From: Strigamia acuminata
Lineage: Eukaryota > Arthropoda > Chilopoda > Geophilomorpha > Linotaeniidae
Reading direction: 5' to 3'
Length of the DNA: 64,000 bases
NCBI GenBank assembly: GCA_949358305.1
Contig: OX442314.1
Span: 12,269,060 to 12,333,059, forward strand
This document shows positions 21,727 through 33,475 of this stretch, in pieces. The notes below the pieces were generated by a model, which saw nothing but the letters and a program-made list of their open reading frames with translations, was not told where the DNA came from and searched no databases. Position numbers and translations under genes: made by a program. Position 1 is the first letter of the stretch. Each line of letters starts with the position of its first letter.

Positions 21727-22255
21727 TTACGAAATGTAAATGAACTTCACGATGGGTGATGAATTGTAAAACAGCAAAAGCGACGGTCGAAATAAAACTT
21801 AACAACTTTTAATTTTACTTGAGTTGAAAAATGACATTCTTTTTCACAAGTGACGCGTGGTCAGCGAGTTGAGGGTGGAATGTGGGTTACATAGAAAAAA
21901 CGGGGTCTACATCCGGTCAACAAGGGCCGAAAGATACCCAATTTACATAAAAGAGGGCTCTCGAAAAGACCCTCGAGCGATTTATATAACACAAAAAGAA
22001 CACAGACAATTTAATGCAATAACACAACTGAAAAGTCAGCAAAAACCATGATGAAACACAATTAAACACGATAATACACAATAAGGCACAATGAATGAAA
22101 AAGAACACAAAACACAAAACAAAACACAAAACACTTAATTGTAATAAACACAAATCAATCACTAAATTCAATCGATAATTAAACTAAGACAAAATTACTA
22201 AAATCAAATACATGAATAAACATTAAAAACAAATTAAATCAGTCTAGATTTTACA
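21727..22255 (-). repeat. 3' LTR of BEL/Pao element
   Basis: 529 bp, in step with the right LTR at a constant offset of 5,827 and identical by eye, including two embedded ORFs of 64 and 84 codons. In element orientation it begins TGTAAAATC and ends CATTTCGTAA, so the usual terminal CA is not at the very end. A TATATAAA box lies at 21,981-21,988 (minus). Confidence 0.9.
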
Positions 22256-22268
22256 TTGGGGGGGGGGG
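22256..22268. promoter_or_regulatory. G-run at the expected polypurine-tract site
   Basis: Next to the 3' LTR the plus strand has ttgggggggggg, so the coding (minus) strand has a C-run. The plus-strand primer of an LTR element is normally purine-rich on the coding strand, so the polarity is the reverse of what is expected. Confidence 0.5.
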
Positions 22269-22275
22269 AATTCAA

Positions 22276-25200
22276 TTAGTCTGAAGCCTCTAAAGAACAC
22301 AGTCTTTGTACTGGGCGTCTCAAAGTTTTTCCTTCGGGCAAAGTCAATTCACAAGAGCGTATTTTTTCGTCCCGTCCGATAAAGGTATTTGAAACTCTTG
22401 CCATTTTCCATGACATTCGAGGCTGACCTTGTTCTTGAATGAGAACCAAATCCCCAATTTGAACTTCTTTTGAGGTTCGTACACGACGGAATTCACGAAG
22501 CTCGACAAGGTACTCGTGCGTCCAACGACGCCAAAGCAAATTAATCAAACGTTGACGCAGCTTCCATCGCTTCACGAGCTCGGGTCGAAATGAATTGTCG
22601 ACACGACTTTCTGGACTGTAGACGTCTGGAAGCGTGATGAGACGTCCTCCGGTCAAAAAATGAGAAGGCGTCAGCGGTTCTTGCTCCAACGGATCGTCCG
22701 TAACGTAAGTGATTGGTCTCGAATTAACCGCAGCTTCGACCTCTGTCAAAACGGTCGACAGTTCTTCAAAGTCCAACGATGATCGAGCAAGGACTTTTTT
22801 TAAGCTCAGTTTAACAGTTTTGACCAGTCGCTCCCAAAATCCGCCCCACCACGGAGCCAATTCGACGATAAATTTCCACTGTATTTTTTGCTTTGACAAG
22901 AACCCCTGGAACAGCTCGTGCGAGAAGCTGTTGATGAATAAAGACAAGTCTTTTTCGGCTCGCTTAAAGGTTTTAGCATTGTCTGAGTAGACAATGCCAG
23001 GGACTCCTCTTCTTGCAATAAGTCGTTTAAATGCGAGAATGAATTTCTCCGTAGTGAGATCAGATACAAGTTCTAAATGAACAGCTCGCACCACGGCACA
23101 AGTGAACAGAGCGATGTAAGTCTTTTTTCCGTTTTTAGTGTATAGTGGTCCGGCGAAGTCTATGCCAATAATTTGAAATGGCTCCGCACGATTCACTCTG
23201 TCCGCAGGTAGCAGACCGACCGTTTGAGTCATCAATTTTGCGTTCACTCTTCGACAAGTCACGCATCGGGAAATCAATGTCTTGATGAATTTTCTTCCTT
23301 TTTTAACCCAGTATTTCGCTCTAAATTCTGACAGAGTGTTGCCTAGTCCTCCATGTAAAGTTCTATGATGACAATCTTCGACTATTAATTTTACAGCCGG
23401 TGAATTTGAATCCAAAACGATGGGGCTCACAAAATTTTCTATTCCCGTGTTAAAACGTATTCTCGAGTCGATTCGTATAATTTCATTCTGGTCGAGAACT
23501 ACGGCTACGCTTGCTAGGGGTGAATCGCTTTTCAGTTTCGTTGAATTTTTCAAGCTATATATTTCCTCCGAAAATCTCTGTTTTTGTATACTGCGCAACC
23601 AATAAATTTCGGCTGTTTCTAACTCTTCCGTCTTTAACGGTCCGATGACTGTTTCGATTTTTCTTGAATTGTGGCAAAATCTCAAAATCCAGGCGGTGAT
23701 TCGTTTGACTTTGGTCCAACTGCTGTACTTTTCAATATCGAAAATCGCCTCTTCACTTGATCGAGTCACATTTACGCGAGTATCTATTTCTTCAATTTCT
23801 TCTTCAAAGTTGGACTCTGTTTCTTCGTCGAATTTTTGTGGCCAATGTGTCTCGTCCTTTTTCAGCCACTCAGGGCCGCTCCACCATTCGATGTCTTGAA
23901 CCAATTTGTCGGCCTCCATTCCTCGGGTTAACTTATCCGCTGGATTGACCTTCCCCGGGCAATGACGCCAACAGGCGACCTCGGTGTTCGTGCGGATTTC
24001 GCGGACTCGGTTCGAGACGAATGGATTTGACTTCTTCTGTTGCTCGCGAATCCAGAAATATGTAATGGACGAATCGGTCCAGTAGAAAACACGCTGAATT
24101 TCTAACTTCTTGAGTTTCACGGCAACTCGCGACAGCAGCAATGCGCCCATCAATTCGAGTTTGGGCAGCGTTAAAGACTTCAGTGGTGCAACGCGCGACT
24201 TCGACATACAGAGTGTGACTTCTACGGATGTTTCATTTTTTGTTCGAATGTAGACCACGACTCCATATGCTTTGGGGCTTGCGTCGCAAAACAAATGCAA
24301 TTCACGATCTGGATTTGATTGTTGTCCAGCGCTGTAATGTCGAGGAACGGCAATTTTTCTTAGCAATACGACTTGTTGTCGCCAACTTGACCATTGTTTT
24401 GAAATGTCGGGGGGTAATGGCGAATCCCAACCTATATTTCGAGTCCATAATTCCTGGAACATCAGTTTGCCGACAATTACGAATGGTGTCGCAAATCCTA
24501 ATGGATCGTAAATCCTTGCCACGGACTGAACGATCAAACGTTTTGATTCCTTGAGTTGATCTTGTGCGTCAGCCCATTCGCCTATTTCGAGCAGGAGGTG
24601 GTCGGTTATAAAGTTCCAGATCAGTCCCAACACGGACGTCGAGTGTTTGTCGGCGTCGACCAGATTTGCGTCCGACGGAATTTCTCTCGCAAAAAGTTCT
24701 CGCAAGCTTTGTGAGTTCGATTGCCATTTGCGTAGGGGCATGTGCGCTTCCATCATCAATTTGCGAGCTTCGTGGAATATTTTTTCCACCTCCCCTTCGG
24801 ATTTGGCGCAACCGAGCAAGTCGTCGACGTAAAATTTATCTTTGATTTGAGCAACTGTTTCTTCATATTTTTCACGCATGTTGTCGAGATGTAGTTGAAT
24901 TGAGTCGTTTAAAAGGTAGGGACTTGATTTGACTCCGAATACTACTCTTTTCTGGCGCATAACTCTGGGCTTCACAAACTGCCGACCGTCCCATTCTTCC
25001 GGTGTCCAAAGGAAACGAACGAAATCCCGATCTGCCATTCTCAGCAATAGCTGTAAAAACGCCTTTTCTATGTCCGAAAGATAAGCAAATGGTTCTTTTC
25101 GAAACAAAATCAGCAATATAAGTATTTCTGGCAGCAAATTAGGACCGCTGTCCAGGCAATCGTTCAGTGAAAGTTCATTTTTTCCTTTAGCTGAGGCATC

Positions 25201-27465
25201 GAAAACGATCCGAATCTTTGTCGTGACGCGATCTTCTTTAATAACGGCTCGGTGTGGCATGTAGTACGAATTTTCATGTTGCGGTTCATTAACTTCTTCG
25301 ATTATTCCATCACGTATTTGATCGTCGAAAATTTGTTTGTAGGCGGCGTAGAATCCTGGATTTTTCTTAAATTTTCTTACCAGATTCCAAAAACGTTTCT
25401 CAGCAATTTCGTAATTATTGTGAAGTTTTCTCGGTTCGACCAACCACGGCAATGCGACGACGTATCTTCCTTCTTCTCTCGTCACTTGTTCGCGAAAACG
25501 AATTGCGCAGGAATTTCGATCGGTCAATGTTTCGTCTTCACTCTCGTGGCGAATGCCGATGGATTCGAGCTCCCAGAATTTTTTCAGACTCTCGTCCAGT
25601 CGCTCCTCGAGACGCACACTGCACACGCGGGTGACTAGTGTGGACATTGTCGTGACATTTATTGATGACCCCATCAAAGTCCAGCCAAATAGCGTCTCTA
25701 TGGCGATCAAATTTTCCTCGATTTTTCGTATGCATCCCGTAAGTATCTTCGCGATACAGTCTGCGCCTAAAAGAATAAAAATATCGCAATTAGTATTGTT
25801 TCCAGAATCAATCACGATTTGATCGCGTTCGAGGGCGGCTCGTAAGCCAGCCTGCAATTTGGTACAAATGGGTTTTGTAATCCATGGCGTTTCAAGCGCA
25901 TTAACGCAGAGCGATCGATTTTTGTCGCCAACATTGCACAATTTGAGTTCAAATCGATTTCCTTTAGTGTTCAACGGTGTCTGATTTCCAAAAGTGTGCA
26001 CGTTTAAATGTTCTTCTCCATTCGGCTTCAAATGCAAGTCTTTTGCCAAACTAGCCAGTACGAAGGAACTCTGGCTTCCCGGATCGATCAAACACTGCAC
26101 GATGGACTCACGAGATTCGTTTTGAATTTTTACGAATATTGTTGCCAATGTTGCGGTTGGAGGTTGTGCGTACGCAGCGAGGTTTTCGTTTGTTGATACG
26201 AGCAAAGTGACTTTTTCTTTTGGCGTCTCAGATGGGCCTTCGCACACGAGTTGGTTGTGATGGCGTTGACACAGTTTACACGTAACACGGAAGGTGCAGT
26301 TTCGAGACGAATGTCCTTTTTTTAAGCATTTGAAACAGCGACCTTCCTTTTTAACGAACTCTTTACGTTCGGTTGCGGTAGTCAAACACCCGTCACGCTC
26401 ATGAGTCTTGTTGCAAAACATGCAATTAGTAATTGTTGTGCTCAAAACACGAGCAGACGGCACACGATTGGGTTTTTGATTGGATTTGTCTACCTCAATT
26501 TTTTCAGGTTTGCTTTTCTCTGTTGAGCGGTGAAGATCTTGAAAGTTCTCAATTTTATTGTGGTGCACGAGTTCGTTACGCACCATGTCCAACAAATCTT
26601 TAGCTTTGTATTTCCCGTCGGGATATTGACGTGAAAATTCCAGCGAAATTTGTCGTGGCACTAGTCCTAGAATGAGTGGACACGCTGTTGCGTCAATGGC
26701 ATCAACATTCATATTTGCCGCATTCAGACCGCGTACGTGTGTTTCACACTCATCGTACAATTTTTGAAGAGGAATAGGATCGAGAATATCACGTACGGGT
26801 TTCATTTTCATTAGGGAGCGTAAATGTGCGCTGAGAAGAACATCTGTACGGCCAAAGCGTTCGAGCAACAATTTTTTAGCGATCGGATAGTTTTCATTTG
26901 TTGGCGGTAATCCCTTCAACACGAGTGCTGCTTCTCCATCCAAGAGCGACTTTAAATACACCAATTTACTTTGCGCAGAAATGTTCGTTTTGGTGTCAAT
27001 TGAGATCTCAAAATTACCCCAAAAGTCAGCCCAGTCCAGCGGATCTCCTTTGAATTTAATTGTGTCGTACTTGGGCAGTCGCATGGGTGAGTCTTGTGGC
27101 ACACTCGCGGTCCCGTGGTAATTATTTGTTATCGGCGGGAGTACAGGTGTGGTTGGGGGCGCGATGAAAGTAATTAGCGCCTCGTCGATTTCGACACCAC
27201 AATCAATAATTTTTTCGTGATATTCAGTCTCGGATCGAGTGATTTCTTCATCTATCTCTTGTTCGTCGGTGAGCATGGCCAAGATTTTGGCGTCGAGCGA
27301 TTTGAGTTCATTTGATTTTGCTTGTAGATGCACTTTTATCTTTTTTAAATCGAGTTCATTTATAGGTATACCAGCGAGAATTGTTTTGGCCTTCGTTATA
27401 GTTGTGGTGGTCAGCCTACGGGTTACTGCACGCTGAGCCTTCAACACGGCGAGGTCGTCGGCCAT
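22276..27465 (-). CDS. gag-pol: BEL/Pao Gag-Pol polyprotein, intact
   Basis: 1,729 residues, single frame, no stop or frameshift. It supplies the capsid and enzymes for cytoplasmic particle assembly, reverse transcription and integration. Visible in order: Gag-like region of the DUF1759 type (about 130-290); zinc knuckles, including C377-x2-C380-x4-H385-x4-C390; aspartic protease with D461 in LIDPGS; reverse transcriptase with D798 (SDIEKAF) and D881/D882 (YVDD); RNase H with D1061, E1104 and D1131; integrase zinc site H1367/H1371/C1401/C1404; integrase core D1436, D1495 and E1545 (58 and 49 residues between); C-terminal DUF5641-like region (about 1,630-1,725). The start ATG lies about 70 nt downstream of the primer binding site. 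No envelope frame is present. The length is usual for the family. Confidence 0.95.
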   Translation of the reverse strand: MADDLAVLKAQRAVTRRLTTTTITKAKTILAGIPINELDLKKIKVHLQAKSNELKSLDAKILAMLTDEQEIDEEITRSETEYHEKIIDCGVEIDEALITFIAPPTTPVLPPITNNYHGTASVPQDSPMRLPKYDTIKFKGDPLDWADFWGNFEISIDTKTNISAQSKLVYLKSLLDGEAALVLKGLPPTNENYPIAKKLLLERFGRTDVLLSAHLRSLMKMKPVRDILDPIPLQKLYDECETHVRGLNAANMNVDAIDATACPLILGLVPRQISLEFSRQYPDGKYKAKDLLDMVRNELVHHNKIENFQDLHRSTEKSKPEKIEVDKSNQKPNRVPSARVLSTTITNCMFCNKTHERDGCLTTATERKEFVKKEGRCFKCLKKGHSSRNCTFRVTCKLCQRHHNQLVCEGPSETPKEKVTLLVSTNENLAAYAQPPTATLATIFVKIQNESRESIVQCLIDPGSQSSFVLASLAKDLHLKPNGEEHLNVHTFGNQTPLNTKGNRFELKLCNVGDKNRSLCVNALETPWITKPICTKLQAGLRAALERDQIVIDSGNNTNCDIFILLGADCIAKILTGCIRKIEENLIAIETLFGWTLMGSSINVTTMSTLVTRVCSVRLEERLDESLKKFWELESIGIRHESEDETLTDRNSCAIRFREQVTREEGRYVVALPWLVEPRKLHNNYEIAEKRFWNLVRKFKKNPGFYAAYKQIFDDQIRDGIIEEVNEPQHENSYYMPHRAVIKEDRVTTKIRIVFDASAKGKNELSLNDCLDSGPNLLPEILILLILFRKEPFAYLSDIEKAFLQLLLRMADRDFVRFLWTPEEWDGRQFVKPRVMRQKRVVFGVKSSPYLLNDSIQLHLDNMREKYEETVAQIKDKFYVDDLLGCAKSEGEVEKIFHEARKLMMEAHMPLRKWQSNSQSLRELFAREIPSDANLVDADKHSTSVLGLIWNFITDHLLLEIGEWADAQDQLKESKRLIVQSVARIYDPLGFATPFVIVGKLMFQELWTRNIGWDSPLPPDISKQWSSWRQQVVLLRKIAVPRHYSAGQQSNPDRELHLFCDASPKAYGVVVYIRTKNETSVEVTLCMSKSRVAPLKSLTLPKLELMGALLLSRVAVKLKKLEIQRVFYWTDSSITYFWIREQQKKSNPFVSNRVREIRTNTEVACWRHCPGKVNPADKLTRGMEADKLVQDIEWWSGPEWLKKDETHWPQKFDEETESNFEEEIEEIDTRVNVTRSSEEAIFDIEKYSSWTKVKRITAWILRFCHNSRKIETVIGPLKTEELETAEIYWLRSIQKQRFSEEIYSLKNSTKLKSDSPLASVAVVLDQNEIIRIDSRIRFNTGIENFVSPIVLDSNSPAVKLIVEDCHHRTLHGGLGNTLSEFRAKYWVKKGRKFIKTLISRCVTCRRVNAKLMTQTVGLLPADRVNRAEPFQIIGIDFAGPLYTKNGKKTYIALFTCAVVRAVHLELVSDLTTEKFILAFKRLIARRGVPGIVYSDNAKTFKRAEKDLSLFINSFSHELFQGFLSKQKIQWKFIVELAPWWGGFWERLVKTVKLSLKKVLARSSLDFEELSTVLTEVEAAVNSRPITYVTDDPLEQEPLTPSHFLTGGRLITLPDVYSPESRVDNSFRPELVKRWKLRQRLINLLWRRWTHEYLVELREFRRVRTSKEVQIGDLVLIQEQGQPRMSWKMARVSNTFIGRDEKIRSCELTLPEGKTLRRPVQRLCSLEASD

Positions 27466-27533
27466 TGTTAAATTCGAGATGCTACTTGCAGTTTTTTCAG
27501 ATTGAAGTTACGAGTTTGTTCCCTGGAAAGATG

Positions 27534-27551
27534 TCCCGGGTTTCGGCACCA
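27534..27551 (-). promoter_or_regulatory. Primer binding site of the retrotransposon
   Basis: Two nucleotides inside the 5' LTR the minus strand reads TGGTGCCGAAACCCGGGA, an 18-nt TGG-starting sequence expected to pair with the 3' end of a tRNA. Which tRNA is not determined here. Confidence 0.85.
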
Positions 27552-27553
27552 AT

Positions 27554-28082
27554 TTACGAAATGTAAATGAACTTCACGATGGGTGATGAATTGTAAAACA
27601 GCAAAAGCGACGGTCGAAATAAAACTTAACAACTTTTAATTTTACTTGAGTTGAAAAATGACATTCTTTTTCACAAGTGACGCGTGGTCAGCGAGTTGAG
27701 GGTGGAATGTGGGTTACATAGAAAAAACGGGGTCTACATCCGGTCAACAAGGGCCGAAAGATACCCAATTTACATAAAAGAGGGCTCTCGAAAAGACCCT
27801 CGAGCGATTTATATAACACAAAAAGAACACAGACAATTTAATGCAATAACACAACTGAAAAGTCAGCAAAAACCATGATGAAACACAATTAAACACGATA
27901 ATACACAATAAGGCACAATGAATGAAAAAGAACACAAAACACAAAACAAAACACAAAACACTTAATTGTAATAAACACAAATCAATCACTAAATTCAATC
28001 GATAATTAAACTAAGACAAAATTACTAAAATCAAATACATGAATAAACATTAAAAACAAATTAAATCAGTCTAGATTTTACA
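27554..28082 (-). repeat. 5' LTR of BEL/Pao element
   Basis: 529 bp, matching the left LTR. The TATATAAA box at 27,808-27,815 (minus) is the likely promoter of the genomic RNA, with initiation expected about 30 bp further left. Immediately outside lies the aagact duplication. Confidence 0.9.
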
Positions 28083-28088
28083 AAGACT
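28083..28088. repeat. Target-site duplication, right (aagact)
   Basis: Matches 21,721-21,726 exactly. Confidence 0.85.
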
Positions 28089-30394
28089 GAAGCAGTTTGA
28101 GCTCTTTCAGAGAAGTGTGATGGGCCAGTTAGACACGAAAGGAGTTCTGATCTTTTAACAGGAGTAAGATGTTAGAGCTGATTAAACTATAAATTTGAAT
28201 ATGCTTAATTTATATTTATTAAAGGAAAAGACCTTTGAACCTTTGGGGTTATCTTCAGTGGTTAAAATAAATTAAAAACAATACAAAATAAAAATACAAT
28301 GCATGGAAACGCATCGATTGGTTCTGGTTCTTGCGATGGACAAACCCATCACTTATTGGTGACTGAATTGGCAACACATTTGGTTGCAACAATCGGACGG
28401 GAATGACGTAGAGAACGGAAATGATGTAGGGAACGGAAGCTCAGACAAAGAACAAACAATGCCGCCACGCCGTCTGTTGATTAATACTCACAGCAAATAC
28501 AAACAACAAAGTCACACTCACAACTCACACAACCGCATATATAAATAAAGAAACCGAACATTTCTTTATCTCACTTCGGATATAGTTCTATCTTCCGGCA
28601 CAGTAGGGACTTTCTCTTATTCTTCCACTCCTGTTGGTAAATGGGTTCTGGAGTGTTTGTGTCACTTTTCCCTTAAGTTTGTTTTACTTTATCTTGGTGA
28701 TGAGTCGTGTCTGCATCGTCACCTATATCGTACTATGAATAAATTAAACAGTATGCTGATTTTAATCTATTTTACGTGAATTCAAGTGAATTCAATTTTT
28801 GTACATACTTGACTTCAGTATCTCCCAATTGTGTTTGTAGTTCTTCTTCAAGTCTGTTCGATTCTTTCTTCTCTCCGATTATCAAGACTTTGTTAGTCTT
28901 AACCCAACCACATGGAAAGTGTTATTTGGGTTGAGCCAAGACCAAGAAAACAGACCAAGGCTAAATCTTGGACGAACAAGTCTAAATTAAGGATGAAGTC
29001 AGAATGAAATAGACTTTTCGCGATAAGTTTCAGTTACTTATTTGACATGCAAGTATGATCGGATTTACTGTAACCTTAGGATAAGGAAGCAACAGTGTAA
29101 GACTCGCGACCACAATACCCCACAGTGTTTTAGGCGAAAACCTTGATATAAACCCCCATATTTTTTTGTAGCTTAGGCATTGCAATTATTGAAAATTCAC
29201 TATTCCAAATGAAGCCAAAAGCGGCAATGACCATCCAAAGCCAAGAAAGCATTAATTATACAGTTACGGTACAGTATACATCAAATTTGTAGTGGTTAAA
29301 TTAGTATTCTTAGTGTGAAATGAGTATTTTCAGTGGAAAATCTAATTAATTCTGGTTAAGTTGAATTAGTGGGTGAAAAAAGTTTGTTCAGTGAAAAAAG
29401 TAGTAAGTGGGAAGTTCAATATTTTTTTAGTGGGAAACTCAGGAAAAGTAGTGCTAAAGTAATAGAAATATGATATGCTAACCTATTACACGGACCAAGA
29501 AACTGCGTAATGCAAAATTCACTTCTAGGTGGGAAGGAAGTCAATTAGTGCACCCATGTCTTCAAGCTTATTGTACACAAGTTAACGAAGCGTATTTTTT
29601 ATTAACGAAGTTATGTGCATATGGTACATAAGTTTCTTTTAATGTATTTGTGTTGTAAGGGATTCATTATTATCAAGGGAGCCATCTATGTGGAGGTAGA
29701 AAACAGAAATTGGGTATAAAAGCAGCTTGAAGTGAAGAAAAGCTTAGCAGATGTTGATACTCGTTTCTCCTATTAGGAAAGTCGTAAAACGCTTGGATGA
29801 ACACAAATCGGTGGTTTGCGACTCGGGCAATTAAAGTTGGTGTCAAAGAGTTAGGGATGTCGATGGTTTTGCAAGTTTTGTTGTTTTAGCTTCGGCGTCC
29901 CACTAATTAACGTCGAGATTTTGTTGACCAAGAGCAGATGAGATGAGTGTGCTGTGGTGTGACTGTGGAAATTAAACAATAATATCTTTATATCGTTTTA
30001 TATCGCTGGTGTAGTTTAAATGTATTAAAGAATAGGTTTGGGTGAGGAAATGAAAAAAAGGTTATCAGGAATTCATCAAATACAGCAATGAGATGCGAAG
30101 AAATAGAGGATGATCGATAAAATGATGAATTGATTAAGCATAGGAGGGAGAATGAATTAATGGTCTGCTTCCATAGATAAGATAAAAATGGTTGCTGAGG
30201 GCTCTATAAGATATTGTGTGTATGGTGGGCACGAAACATGAATTTTTTTCCAATTTCTAAAAATTGAGTAGTTACATGAAAATTGTGTAAGAAAATCATG
30301 TGTGGTAAATTGAATGGCGGTAATGATGATTGTTTTAATGCTTTTTAAGTTTCTATCTTTGAAACTGAGATTATTGTTCAATTACAAAGTTGTA
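28089..30394. other. Non-coding DNA
   Basis: No gene supported. The stretch 28,200-28,700 has mixed composition, with a tatataaataaag string near 28,540, and may be an old element. I found no inverted or direct ends that would prove it. Confidence 0.35.
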
Positions 30395-30605
30395 CGGACA
30401 CATATCCATATGTTCAGTGCGTTTTGCGACCGATGGCGCCACTTAAAATAAAGCTGCACTGTATTCTGGGATGACAACAGGTAACAAGCATGCTTAGCTG
30501 GCAAAGCAATGCCTGACACGTGATTGCTGTCATCCAATCAGTGCACAGAACAACGAATAAATATGAAATAACACGGATACACGACTATGTTATCCCACGT
30601 TATCC
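30395..30605. mobile_element. MITE-like repeat, copy 1
   Basis: About 200 bp homologous, in opposite orientation, to 55,147-55,352. Shared strings include gctgcactgtattctgggat and ccaatcag. The terminal repeats are clearer in the other copy. Confidence 0.75.
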
Positions 30606-33000
30606 ATTAGTTCTTGGTTGTAGGCAGGGATTTTGAGCAATCAATTTTTTAAATTGCGCCGCTCCAGCGTCAACGATGACTGCTTCAGCTCTACTCCGCG
30701 ATCCGGCTCGAATTATTTTTGCCAAAAATGCACAATTTGAATGCAGCATCAAGTTACCAAACGGGGAACCTTTTTTTCGCTCAATATTATTCATTTTGGA
30801 TAGATAATGAAGAAGGAAATGGAGCAGTGAAGCGGTCAAGCTTTTCTGTGCTCCGGCTTCACTATAGCTTGGGACTAAAACCTGCTTCATGCTCCAGCTC
30901 CGAGCTCCGCTCCAAAGACCTGTTTGCACGTCTGAAACTGATATGGATAGTGTTTTATACAGGATCTTTTAGAAACCTTCATGATTTTTGCTTTTTTTAA
31001 AAAATGTTTCCCATAATACATTGCTTTGATAATCTCATTGTACGAAACAAATGATGCTTTATAGCATTAGAGTTGACATTTTTTATCTAGCAATTGCTAG
31101 CTAAACAGTTACAACTTGAAAAACAATGTTGCAACAATGCTACAGTGATAAAACATGTTTTATTGAATTAGCCATGGCCAGTTTTCAAATTTATCTGATA
31201 TGGTTTTTAAAATATTGATTTAGTATAATATTCTGTAAATGTTGTAAAGACCAACTACCTGAAATTTGGGATAAAATTATGACCATGCTAGGTGTCAATA
31301 ATGCAATACTTGCTAGTGAATATCATTTATTCCTGGTGAAAATCAATTTTATGGGAAAAAATATTTTTTAAAAAAGACAGATTAAGGGGGCAGAGTGATG
31401 ACTGTGCCGCAATCTAGAACTCTGTCTTGTCGGTCGAGTAGGTCTAGTAGGTGTGGTATTATTGTTGTTGGTATTTGCTGTTGTATTGGTTTGTGATTAA
31501 CACGCGCATGTTGTGTTTTTGTTAATATCTGTTATTGCTTGTTTCTGAGAAGAGATGGCGCGGCTGTTGCATCCGATTGTACGAGTTTCCGTGGCATCCA
31601 TTTCCGTTTCAATCACTTTCGTTTCGCCGATTGCTTCGGCACACGTTTCTCTCATCTAAGAAAGACGTCAAAAATGTTTTCTCATAAACATTTTTATTTT
31701 ACAATGTCATCGTACTAAAAAAAATTACAAAGGAAATTGTTTTCCATCGTGGCATTGTAAATTCCATCACTATTTCCGTCCTTGGCGCTGGTTTCCATTT
31801 CCATTTCGATGATTGTCTTGTTAAAGTTAAAATGTGTAAAAGCATAAAGTATTGTTCAAAACCCAAATTTGTGTTGCGTAATGAAATTGCTCATCTCATG
31901 TTTATTTTAGATTTGTGGGAAAAAAATGTGATAACTCTTTATTTCCTGAAAATATTTACTGCAAACACTAATGCAAAGCAAACTGTGTAATACGTGGTAA
32001 AACGATCAAATAAAACAACCAACTGCAAATTTATCTGTAAGTGCTCAAAGAAATTGAAAAACAAAAAACGTAAATTTCTGTATTGATTTTTTGCAACTGG
32101 AATGGCAGAAATTGAATTTTGATAAATAAAAAAAAATGTTCATGAATAGAATTCCAAGATTTTATTGTACCAATTGCTTTTAATGTTATAACTGGTAAAG
32201 ATTCTATCAAGAAAACTATAAATACGTGACAGTCTTGTATTATTATGCAATCATAACGTGTTCCACATTCCACATTCTGAATTTTATTTTAAAATACATT
32301 TTCTATGTTTCTTTCAACTGTTTTTTCCAATTAAAATTTTTTATTTATTTATTTTTTAAATATTTTTGGAATCGATTTATGGGCATGCCCGGATTAGTAG
32401 AAGGAAATACATTAATGGATAAAAAAATATTGATTGAACTTGTTAATATTTTTATTTTTTTTTCTTGGTTTAGAAAATAAATTGTAGAAAAATAAAAAAA
32501 AGCGAGGAAAAAGTTTGCATCGATTAGTTGACGAAACAGATGGTTTGTGTGTGTGTTTTAGTGACACCGAGAAATTTCTGGCAGCAAGTAAAACTGCGTC
32601 GACTTTACTCTAATTATTGTTACATTTAAACCGTCCTCGAAATGTAATCTGGCCTTGTTGGCGTGAATGACACTTTGCGAGAAAAGATGTCACATTTCGT
32701 TCTTGAGGAAGAACATTTGCAAAGAAATTGTATACTTGCAAATAATTATACTGGATGAAAATAGTTTTGCGTCGTAAATTCGACACTAAGGGACTTAACA
32801 TGCCTTTACCCCAGTTTTTTCCTCACTCGTTGCAGGAAGTCAAAGGAATCTGGGCAAAAAGGGCTGTAAAAATGTTTTTATCGTTTCATCATTCAAATAA
32901 GTTGGAAAAATGTTCTTCACTGAAGTGTTTGGTAACATCACTCTGAGACGAGTGAAGTTTGAATGAAAAAAAAAGTAGTAAAAATTTTGAAATTTGACGT
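30606..33000. other. Non-coding DNA
   Basis: ORFs at 30,600-31,000 on both strands overlap and have no recognisable domain. The rest is AT-rich. Repeated ccatttccgt phrases at 31,595-31,805 are minor internal repeats. Confidence 0.35.
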
Positions 33001-33004
33001 TTTC

Positions 33005-33475
33005 CAACAATTTGTGGGAAAATTCTAAAATTTGGCAAAATATTTTTTTTTTACATTTTAGGATTTGTCAAAATATTTTTTTTTTTAAATTTTAGAATTT
33101 GTTAAAATATTTTATTTAAAAATTTAGAATTTTTCTAAATATTTTTTTAAAAAATTTAGAATTTTTCTAAATATTTTTTTAAAAAATTTAGAATTTGTCT
33201 AAATATTTTTTTTAAATTCTAGAATTTGTCAAAATGTTTTTTAAAAATTCTAAAATTTGTCAAAATATATTTTTTAAATTCTTGACCTTTAAATTCTTGA
33301 TTTTAAAAATTCTAAATATTTTTCAAAATCTTTTTCAGAAATTCAAAAATAAATCAAAATATTTTTTAAAAATTCTAAAATAAGTCAAAATATTTTTCAA
33401 AAATTCTAAAATAAATCAAAACACTTTTAAAAAATTCTCAAATTTATCAAACATTTCTCAAATTTGTCATTAAAC
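33005..33475 (+). repeat. Degenerate A/T-rich array, ~30-bp period
   Basis: Repeats of the type ttttttaaaaaatttagaat followed by ttgtctaaatat, drifting from left to right. Each unit is partly self-complementary. Confidence 0.75.

Larger units (their letters stand above)
21727..28082 (-). mobile_element. Complete BEL/Pao LTR retrotransposon
   Basis: 6,356 bp with identical-looking 529-bp LTRs, a 6-bp aagact duplication, a primer binding site and one uninterrupted Gag-Pol frame. Such symmetry means a recent insertion. Everything needed for cis and trans function is visible, apart from an odd polypurine-tract region. It belongs to the BEL/Pao group by its domain order and the YVDD-type reverse transcriptase. 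Family-level TSDs are usually 5 bp; here 6 bp match. Confidence 0.95.

Noticed and set aside
21857-22171. ORFs of 64 and 84 codons next to the Gag-Pol gene
   Set aside because: They lie wholly within the LTR and recur identically in the other LTR, so they are not separate genes.
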